Below, piece by piece: positions 24,252-30,598 of a stretch of 64,000 bases of DNA; position 1 is the stretch's first letter; each line of letters begins with the position of its first letter. The notes below the pieces were generated by a model. That model searched no databases, was not told where the DNA came from, and saw nothing but the letters and a program-made list of their open reading frames with translations. The translations under genes and the position numbers were made by a program. Origin of the DNA: an uncultured Acidobacteriota bacterium (GTDB taxonomy: Bacteria > Acidobacteriota > Terriglobia > Bryobacterales > Bryobacteraceae); assembly GCA_902826605.1 (NCBI GenBank), contig CADEFM010000001.1, positions 1 to 64,000 on the forward strand, written 5' to 3'.

Positions 24252-25634
24252 TTACAGAACTTCTTCGCTCCAGTTTTCCAGAATCGATTTCACCTTCTGG
24301 GTAAACTGATCGCCCATAGCTCCATCCACCAGGCGATGATCGAAAGTGAGCGCCAGATGGGCCTGCGAGCGAATTGCGATCGCGTCGTCCAGCACTACCG
24401 GCACCTTTTCCACCGCTCCGACGCCAAGAATGGCCACCTGCGGCTGGTTGATCACGGGCGTGGCGAAAATACTGCCGAAGCTGCCGAAATTGGTGATGGA
24501 GAACGTACCGCCTTGTACTTCATCGGGCCGCAACTGGCGCGAGCGCGCCCGCGATGCCAGATCCGCAATGGAACGCTGCAAGCCCACGACGTTCTTCTCG
24601 TCCGCATTGCGGATTACCGGGACGATAAGACCATTGCCGCCGTCAAGCGCGACAGCGATCCCCAGGTTGATATCGCGATGGTAGATGATGTTCGTCCCAT
24701 CGATCGATGCGTTCAGGATCGGGAATTGCTGCAGCGCCGCAGTAGTGGCCCGAGCCACGAACGGCAGAAATGTAAGACTGAATCCGTAGCGCGTTTGGAA
24801 TTCGTCCTTCGCCTTTGCACGCAGCTTGGCGATGCGCGTCATGTCCACCTTATGCACCGTGGTCACGTGCACGGAGGTGCGCTTGCTGAAGACCATATGC
24901 TCGGCGATCTTCTGCCGCATGATAGTCATCGGCTCCACGCGGCCCGCCGGAGCCTGTCCACGGAACTGCGCGGGTGGTTCCGCGGGCGCCGGTGGAGGCG
25001 GAACGTTCATGGTGGATTGCGCAGGGACGATGGCCTGCGGTTGTGGCGGAGCGGGGGCCGGCTGCGTCGCTGGTGCGGTAGCCTCGGCGCGAGGGGCCGG
25101 CTGTGCGGCACGTCCGTTCAAATAGTCCTCGAGATCCTGTTTAGTAATGCGACCGCCAGCTCCGCTGCCGCGAATCTGATTCAGGTCGATATTGTTCTCT
25201 CTCGCCATCTTGCGAACCAGCGGAGAAAGAGGCCCTGCTTCGGTGACGGGATCTGCGGCAGGCGCGGCATTCACTGCGGGGGGATCCGCGGCAGGCGTGG
25301 CGTCGGGGGTCGGCGCCGCGGCGACCGGTGCAGGCGCTGCCTGAGCAACAGAAGGGGTTGCCGGCACAGCGGCTTGAGTCCCCGATCCATTCACCTTGGC
25401 ACCGTCACTGATTCTGCCCACCACGGTATTAATACCAACGGTGGCGCCTTCCTGCACTAGAATCTCACCCATGGTGCCAGCAACTGGCGATGGAATTTCC
25501 GTGTCTACTTTATCGGTGGAAATTTCAAACAGTGGCTCGTCGCGCTCCACCCGGTCTCCCGGCTTCTTCAGCCATTTGGTAAGGGTTCCTTCGACGATAC
25601 TCTCGCCCATCTGGGGCATGACGATGTCAATCAT
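24252..25634 (-). CDS. 2-oxo acid dehydrogenase E2 component (dihydrolipoamide acyltransferase)
   Basis: 460 aa. One lipoyl domain (1-77) with Lys42 in the ISTDKVDTEI loop, a long Ala/Pro-rich linker (about 85-125), a peripheral-subunit-binding domain (PLVRKMARENNIDLNQIRGS), a second linker, and the catalytic domain ending with the HxxxDG motif (HRLVDG, His433-Asp437). It transfers acyl groups from lipoyl to CoA. Whether the substrate is 2-oxoglutarate, pyruvate or branched-chain acids cannot be told because no E1 gene is in the window. Overlaps lipB by four bases. Confidence 0.93.
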   Translation of the reverse strand: MIDIVMPQMGESIVEGTLTKWLKKPGDRVERDEPLFEISTDKVDTEIPSPVAGTMGEILVQEGATVGINTVVGRISDGAKVNGSGTQAAVPATPSVAQAAPAPVAAAPTPDATPAADPPAVNAAPAADPVTEAGPLSPLVRKMARENNIDLNQIRGSGAGGRITKQDLEDYLNGRAAQPAPRAEATAPATQPAPAPPQPQAIVPAQSTMNVPPPPAPAEPPAQFRGQAPAGRVEPMTIMRQKIAEHMVFSKRTSVHVTTVHKVDMTRIAKLRAKAKDEFQTRYGFSLTFLPFVARATTAALQQFPILNASIDGTNIIYHRDINLGIAVALDGGNGLIVPVIRNADEKNVVGLQRSIADLASRARSRQLRPDEVQGGTFSITNFGSFGSIFATPVINQPQVAILGVGAVEKVPVVLDDAIAIRSQAHLALTFDHRLVDGAMGDQFTQKVKSILENWSEEVL

Positions 25635-26338
25635 ACATTCTCCATTTTCCGGCTGAACACGTCCGCGAAATTTCGAGTGAGCGCCGCGGCAACTTGGCTG
25701 CTATCCGCCTTACAACCCAGTTCCCGCATGGAGGTCACCGGCTTTGTCAATCCGCACGGTACGATGTACCGGAAATAACTCAAATCCGTATTCACGTTGA
25801 GGGCGAAACCGTGGGACGTAACCCACCGGCTGATGTGAACTCCAATCGCCGCGATCTTGCCCCGAGTGGTCCACACGCCTGTAGCGCCTTTTTCCACTCC
25901 CGAGGCGATGCCGAACTCAGCCAGCGCCTGGATCACCACCTGCTCAATCCCTCGCACATACGCAACCACGTCTCTTTTCCATTCTCGCAAATCGAGGATG
26001 GGGTACCCGACAATCTGGCCGGGGCCGTGATAGGTAACATCGCCTCCGCGGTCCGAGTGGCGAAATTCGATGCCCGAGCGTTCCAAGATTTCCGGGCTTG
26101 CCAGCAGGTTTTCGCTGTGCCCGTTGCGGCCCATCGTAATCACGTGCGGGTGTTCCACAAACACAAGTTGATCCGGAACCTCACCGCGTTTCCGTTGTTC
26201 CACCAAACTATTCTGCAGCACGAACGCGTCTGCATAGCGCAGGCGGCCGGCGTCGCGAACCTGGCACACGCGTGGCAGACACTCGCGATCCGGTAGCGTT
26301 GCAGGAACGTCTTCAGCGGTTACTACAACTTCAGGCAT
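25631..26338 (-). CDS. lipB: Octanoyl-[acyl-carrier-protein]:protein N-octanoyltransferase LipB
   Basis: 235 aa from the ATG at 26338, which overlaps the stop of lpdA by eight bases; the longer frame lies inside lpdA. Motifs: LVFVEHPHVITMGRNG, SDRGGDVTYHGPGQIVGYP (substrate loop), KIAAIGVHISRWVTSHGFAL, and the catalytic cysteine in VPCGLTKPVTSM. It moves octanoyl groups from ACP to the lipoyl domain lysine, the first step of lipoate synthesis. Placement between lpdA and the E2 gene means the cell co-expresses the enzyme that attaches the cofactor with proteins that use it. No lipA seen here. Confidence 0.95.
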   Translation of the reverse strand: MPEVVVTAEDVPATLPDRECLPRVCQVRDAGRLRYADAFVLQNSLVEQRKRGEVPDQLVFVEHPHVITMGRNGHSENLLASPEILERSGIEFRHSDRGGDVTYHGPGQIVGYPILDLREWKRDVVAYVRGIEQVVIQALAEFGIASGVEKGATGVWTTRGKIAAIGVHISRWVTSHGFALNVNTDLSYFRYIVPCGLTKPVTSMRELGCKADSSQVAAALTRNFADVFSRKMENV

Positions 26339-27725
26339 TAATGGCCAATCCGTAAACTGCGTTAAACGCCTCGCCCACGGCCTCGTAAATCGTGGGATGC
26401 GCATGGATTGTGTGCATCAGGGTCTCCACGGTAGCTTCGGCTTCCATTGCCAGAACACCTTCGCTAATCAGTTCATAAGCTTCGGGCCCAATGATATGGA
26501 CACCCAAAATTTCTCCATACTTTGCGTTGGCAACAATCTTGACGAAACCGTCGTGGCGCCCAAGAATAGACGCCTTGCTATTGGCGGCAAACGGAAACTT
26601 GCCAATTTTGACTTCGTGACCCTGCGCCCTGGCCTGTGCCTCCGTGAAACCGACGCTGCCGATGCCCGGATCGGTATACGTCGCGCCAGGTATGCGATTC
26701 TTGTTCACCGGTGTAACCGGCTTGCCCGCGATGTGAGCGATAGCGACCATGCCCTCCGCCGTGGCAACGTGCGCCAGTTGCGGCGTGCCTGCCACGATAT
26801 CGCCGATAGCGTAGACGCCCGGTTCCCCGGTGCGTTGGAACTGATCCACCTTCACAAAGCCGCGGTCCAATTCGACGCGCGTCCCGTCGAGGCCGATGTT
26901 ATCCGTATTCGGCTTGCGCCCGATAGCGACTAGCAGTGCCTCGGCTTCCACCGTTTCCTGGTTCCCATTAGCGAGGGTCACCGTGAAGCGGACGCCAGTG
27001 TCGGTTTTTTGAATATTTTCCGCTTTCGCACCAGTTTCCACGCGGATGCCGCTCTTCTTAAAGACGCGTTCCAATTCTTTGGAAACTTCTTCGTCCTCCA
27101 CTGGAACGATGCGCGGCAGCATTTCAAAAATGGAAGTCTTCGATCCGAAGCGATGGAAGCAGGAGGCGAACTCCACGCCCACCGCCCCTGCACCCAAAAT
27201 CGCCAGTGATTTCGGCACTTCCTGCAGGTCCAGAATTTCGATGTTGGTCAGGATCCGCTTCGCGTCGGGCTGCAGCCCCGGAACCATCCGCGCTTCCGAA
27301 CCGGTCGCCAGGACGATATTTTTTGCTTCGACAATCTGCTTGGTCCCGTTGTTTGTAACCTCAATCTTGCCGGGTCCAGCCAGCCGCCCATAGCCTTTAA
27401 TGACGTCGACTTTGTTTTTCTTCATCAGAAACTCGACGCCCTTGGCGTGTTTGGAAACGATTTTGTTCTTCCGATCGCTCACCAACGGGAAATCCAGGCG
27501 CGGATTTTCACATTGGATGCCTTCGTCAGTGGAGTGCTTGAAACGCTCCCACACGTCGGCGGTATGAAGGAACGCTTTAGTGGGAATACAGCCAACAAGC
27601 AAGCAGCAGCCGCCCAATCTCGCGTCTTTTTCAATGATGGCCGTCTTGAGGCCGTACTGTCCCGCTCGAACGGCCGCCGAGTACCCGCCAGGGCCGCTCC
27701 CGAGGACAACCACGTCATATGTCAT
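26331..27725 (-). CDS. lpdA: Dihydrolipoyl dehydrogenase (E3)
   Basis: 464 aa, standard length. FAD-binding GSGPGGYSAAVRAGQ, redox-active disulfide in GGCCLLVGCIPTKA (Cys41-Cys46; the usual Thr before the first Cys is replaced by Cys40), NAD-binding GAGAVGVEFASCFHRFG, the second FAD motif YAIGDIV, and the catalytic His-Glu in the C-terminal HAHPTIYEAVGEA. It reoxidises dihydrolipoamide using NAD+. First gene of lpdA-lipB-E2. A TACACT -10-like box is at 27738-27743 on the minus strand, 12 bases from the ATG. Confidence 0.95.
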   Translation of the reverse strand: MTYDVVVLGSGPGGYSAAVRAGQYGLKTAIIEKDARLGGCCLLVGCIPTKAFLHTADVWERFKHSTDEGIQCENPRLDFPLVSDRKNKIVSKHAKGVEFLMKKNKVDVIKGYGRLAGPGKIEVTNNGTKQIVEAKNIVLATGSEARMVPGLQPDAKRILTNIEILDLQEVPKSLAILGAGAVGVEFASCFHRFGSKTSIFEMLPRIVPVEDEEVSKELERVFKKSGIRVETGAKAENIQKTDTGVRFTVTLANGNQETVEAEALLVAIGRKPNTDNIGLDGTRVELDRGFVKVDQFQRTGEPGVYAIGDIVAGTPQLAHVATAEGMVAIAHIAGKPVTPVNKNRIPGATYTDPGIGSVGFTEAQARAQGHEVKIGKFPFAANSKASILGRHDGFVKIVANAKYGEILGVHIIGPEAYELISEGVLAMEAEATVETLMHTIHAHPTIYEAVGEAFNAVYGLAINA

Positions 27726-28036
27726 GGGAATACTCTCAGTGTAGCATCGGGAGAGAGGACTACTTGAGAAACGCTGACACTCCTGCCATGGCTATCGCAA
27801 TGGCAATAGATTCATCAATATTTCTCCCGCTCCCGCGCTGATGATGAGAAAGTAGCAGCCACCTAGAACCGCAAGAATCCATAGAGTGGCTACAAGCAGA
27901 AACCTCATGGCTCTGTGACAATATTACCGCCGCAGGCGATTCGAGGGAATGGGGTGGTGGTACCGGGGGGGCACAGAACTGACGGGCGAGAGCGTACCGT
28001 CCGATCTCCCAGGGTGCTTCCTCGCCCGCGTGTAAA
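27726..28036. other. Gene-poor stretch, only a possible 38-aa frame
   Basis: 311 bases between lpdA and the ATP-grasp gene, both minus strand. It holds the lpdA promoter region and one short hydrophobic frame (27792-27908, minus; described separately). A 106-codon minus frame reading across most of the stretch has no recognisable similarity and Arg/Ser-rich composition, so I do not call it. Confidence 0.5.
27792..27908 (-). CDS. Possible 38-aa single-helix membrane peptide
   Basis: ATG at 27908 opens MRFLLVATLWILAVLGGCYF, a clear membrane helix, followed by a short tail ending NLLPLR. No good ribosome-binding site, so this may be chance. It would be a small membrane protein of unknown role upstream of lpdA. 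Confidence 0.25.
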   Translation of the reverse strand: MRFLLVATLWILAVLGGCYFLIISAGAGEILMNLLPLR

Positions 28037-29035
28037 TTACGCCGACGCTGCGTTGAGGATTTCCTGCACCAGATCGTCATACTTCACGCCGGCGTCTGTT
28101 GCCGATTGAGCGAAGTCTTCGTCATCGGCGAGGGAGGGGTTGGGGTTCGCTTCGATCACAAAGATTTCACCTTGCGGAGTCAGACGCACATCGATGCGCC
28201 CGAATCCGCGTATTTTAAGCAAGCGGTATACTTTTTTCGCAATCTGATCCAAGTGCGCGGACAGACGTTCCGGCAACTCCTTCGCCGGTCCGTTCTTGAT
28301 GCCCCATTTCTTGCGATATTTGTCGTTCCACTTGGCATGAAATGTCGCGAATTTAGGCTGATCCTCCGCCATCTGTTCAAAGAAAATCTCACGCGGAGGA
28401 AACACCGTGAGGCGATGGTTCCCCAGCACGCTCAAATATAATTCCCGGCCTTCGATGTATTCTTCGATGAGGACATCGCAGTTGAATTTCTGATGGATGA
28501 AACGCATCCGCTCGAGAGCTTCGGCCTCATCGCGCGCGAAGGACGCCTTACTGATACCGTCGGAAGATTCCTCGCCCACCGGCTTGACGAATGCTGGATA
28601 CGTGAATCGCTTCAAGTGCCGCAACGGGTGCGATTGTCGCGACACCACGAAATTCGGCAGCCGCACGTGATGGTACGCCAAAACCTTCTTGGCCAGGGCT
28701 TTGTCCTTGCACAACATCAGTGCGTCGGGACCGGAGCCGGTGTAGCGCACCTTCATGAGATCCAGCAGCGCCGGAATGTTAGGTTCGTTGGCGCGGTCAT
28801 GGAAGAATGATTCCGTCAGATTGAAAACCACATCCGGCGCGCACGCCTTCAGTTTCTCCACGATCGCGGTGACGTTGTCGTAAACGGCCAATGTTTCCAC
28901 GCCGTGCCCCAGGCGCGTCAAACATTCCATCACGCAGGCCTCGGTGGGTTTGTCCTGCTCTTTGAGGGACTCCGGCGAAAAGCTCTGGTCCGGGTCGACA
29001 GCATGTGCGAGGTCGAACAAAATGAGAATTTTCAC
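28037..29035 (-). CDS. ATP-grasp ligase, D-alanine-D-alanine ligase family
   Basis: 332 aa from the GTG at 29035, one base after the stop of the metallopeptidase gene (TAG C GTG). The N-terminal region is Ddl-like (PDVVFNLTESFF, VRYTGSGPDALMLCKDKALA), and the ATP-grasp core shows YPAFVKPVGEESSDGIS, VLIEEYIEGRELYLSVLGN and the Mg-binding FGRIDVRLTPQGEIFVIEAN followed by PNPSLADDED. It should form an amide bond through an acyl phosphate. True Ddl enzymes sit in murein gene clusters; this one does not, so the acceptor and donor are unknown. The tight pairing with a metallopeptidase suggests a peptide-like product or substrate. Confidence 0.88.
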   Translation of the reverse strand: MKILILFDLAHAVDPDQSFSPESLKEQDKPTEACVMECLTRLGHGVETLAVYDNVTAIVEKLKACAPDVVFNLTESFFHDRANEPNIPALLDLMKVRYTGSGPDALMLCKDKALAKKVLAYHHVRLPNFVVSRQSHPLRHLKRFTYPAFVKPVGEESSDGISKASFARDEAEALERMRFIHQKFNCDVLIEEYIEGRELYLSVLGNHRLTVFPPREIFFEQMAEDQPKFATFHAKWNDKYRKKWGIKNGPAKELPERLSAHLDQIAKKVYRLLKIRGFGRIDVRLTPQGEIFVIEANPNPSLADDEDFAQSATDAGVKYDDLVQEILNAASA

Positions 29036-29036
29036 G

Positions 29037-30080
29037 CTAGACGGACCTCTTGAAACGGCCGGTGTAAAAGTGATTCGTGACCAGAGCAGCCAGATAAGAC
29101 GCCAGCTCAAAATGGAGCCGTGCCGGCTCCGCTGGAGCCTTGAGCTTCAACTTCTGGCAGCGCACGATGAGTTTTTGCACCAGCATGTTTACAGTGTATT
29201 TGCGCTGGCCGGTCCATTGCACGATGGACGACGTGAGCGCGGCACGATGGCGGCGCATGAAGCGCGCGGCGCCTTCCGCGCCGGGCTCACCGTTGTTGAA
29301 GATGGAGCGCAGATCCGCGTCGTAGAAATCCGGAAAATCCTCCGCGTAGAGTTTTCGGCGGCCGGCGTAGTAGCGGCCAAGCGTGGTGCGCAGCTTGCGT
29401 GCTTCGGAAATCTTGCGTCCGCCCTTATTGGTTGGCTTCGCGGCCGCCGCTTCGTGCATCAGCTTGTCGATGAACTCAAGTTTATCGAGCGCTTTCCAGC
29501 CCTGATAACGCTGACGCCATTGTTCGGCCGGCTGCGCCAGCCACACTGCGAAAGTTTCGGCGAAGTCCTCATCCGGATGGGCCTGCGCATACCAGTTGGG
29601 CAGGTTTTGTACGAAGCCGCGGCTATATGGTTGCGGCGTGTACGTTTCTGGCTTATATTCCACTTCCGGACTGCCGAACACATCCTGCCAGTCTTTGCGC
29701 ACGGAAAAGTGATACGCGTGATCGATGGCGTGTCCGCATTCGTGACGCAGCAGCATCAGGCACCATTCGGGAGAGCCGCCTTCCACCTCCAACATCTGCC
29801 GCAGCTCAAGAGCTCTTAGTCTTGGATGCGCCAGATAAAAGGGGATGGCAATGGCGGCGCGGCCTTCCGGAGAAAACCATTCGTCGCCCAGGTAACATTC
29901 CGGCTGAAAAGCCATACCGCGCGCGGTAAGATCGTCATGGAGTTGCCGGATCGCCGGCTCCAGGTCCGAACCGGCAATGTCCACGTTCAAGTCGCAAATG
30001 CGCACGGCAAGCAACTCTTCGTCTTTGAGCGAGACCCACGACGGCGGGGCGGCCAGAGTAGGTTCCGCGACAGTTTCCAT
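29037..30080 (-). CDS. Putative zinc metallopeptidase partner of the ATP-grasp ligase
   Basis: 347 aa. The zinc site reads LLRHECGHAIDHAYHF, a HExxH (HECGH), with a glutamate third ligand likely in DEDFAETFAVWLAQP about 60 residues later, the gluzincin arrangement. No signal peptide, so cytoplasmic. Beyond the zinc core I recognise no named family. Codon use matches neighbours. A GATAGT box lies six bases before the ATG. It is the first gene of a two-gene unit. The pairing suggests processing of a peptide made or modified by the ligase, but this is inference. Confidence 0.8.
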   Translation of the reverse strand: METVAEPTLAAPPSWVSLKDEELLAVRICDLNVDIAGSDLEPAIRQLHDDLTARGMAFQPECYLGDEWFSPEGRAAIAIPFYLAHPRLRALELRQMLEVEGGSPEWCLMLLRHECGHAIDHAYHFSVRKDWQDVFGSPEVEYKPETYTPQPYSRGFVQNLPNWYAQAHPDEDFAETFAVWLAQPAEQWRQRYQGWKALDKLEFIDKLMHEAAAAKPTNKGGRKISEARKLRTTLGRYYAGRRKLYAEDFPDFYDADLRSIFNNGEPGAEGAARFMRRHRAALTSSIVQWTGQRKYTVNMLVQKLIVRCQKLKLKAPAEPARLHFELASYLAALVTNHFYTGRFKRSV

Positions 30081-30086
30081 ATCTCT

Positions 30087-30123
30087 ACTATCGTAGACCC
30101 GAGGGCGTCAGGCCATATATAAT
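30087..30123. promoter_or_regulatory. Back-to-back candidate leaderless promoters
   Basis: On the plus strand TATAAT (30118-30123) ends five bases before the ATG at 30129, with TAGACC (30094-30099) 18 bases upstream as a possible -35. On the minus strand GATAGT (30087-30092) ends six bases before the ATG at 30080. The whole divergent gap is 48 bases and leaves no room for untranslated leaders or ribosome-binding sites. Confidence 0.45.
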
Positions 30124-30128
30124 CGCGC

Positions 30129-30371
30129 ATGCCCAGAAAACGCAAGGTTCATGTCACGAAGGTGACCGCGCTATTGCCGTACTCCGTGGACTTGACAAAG
30201 CTCTCGAGCAGTAACACTTTGGATATTCAAGTGCGAACCGGCAAAGAGCTCTTAGGAACGCTCAAAATGGGGCGGGGAAGCGTGCAGTGGTGGCCCAGCG
30301 GCAATAAAACTCACGCACTGCGCAAGAACTGGCGTCATTTCGCGGAAATGCTCACCCGAAGCATGGCGTGA
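30129..30371 (+). CDS. Small basic protein of unknown function, 80 aa
   Basis: 80 aa, rich in Lys/Arg, with MPRKRKVHVTKVTALLPYSV, an extended beta-like middle, and LGTLKMGRGSVQWWPSGNKT followed by HALRKNWRHFAEML. The compact GxxxxWWPxG.K pattern looks like a small conserved domain, but I do not recognise its name. No signal peptide. Divergent from the metallopeptidase with a 48-bp shared promoter region; convergent with fdsD (nine bases apart). Function unknown; nucleic-acid binding is possible from its charge. Confidence 0.6.
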   Translation: MPRKRKVHVTKVTALLPYSVDLTKLSSSNTLDIQVRTGKELLGTLKMGRGSVQWWPSGNKTHALRKNWRHFAEMLTRSMA

Positions 30372-30380
30372 ACAAAATCG

Positions 30381-30584
30381 TCAATTTTTTTGGGCTGCCT
30401 CGAGTACCAGGGCATGCAAGCCCTCTCCGCCTTGGGCGATGTATTCGTGCAGTTGCCGCATCATGCGCGGCTCCCAGAATTTCTTCAAATGATCCGCGAC
30501 GCCCGCCACTGCTTCCTCATGTGGATAGGCCGCAAAAAAATCGGCGATCTGGTTCGCCATGTGAACCATAAGCTTGGGCTTCAT
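30381..30584 (-). CDS. fdsD: NAD-dependent formate dehydrogenase delta subunit
   Basis: 67 aa, MKPKLMVHMANQIADFFAAY then HEEAVAGVADHLKKFWEPRM and MRQLHEYIAQGG. This is the FdsD/FdhD-delta pattern (helical, ends with a short acidic stretch). It is needed for activity or stability of cytoplasmic NAD-dependent formate dehydrogenase. Last gene of fdsGBAD, fourteen bases after fdsA. Confidence 0.88.
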   Translation of the reverse strand: MKPKLMVHMANQIADFFAAYPHEEAVAGVADHLKKFWEPRMMRQLHEYIAQGGEGLHALVLEAAQKN

Positions 30585-30598
30585 CTTTTAAGAGCGTG

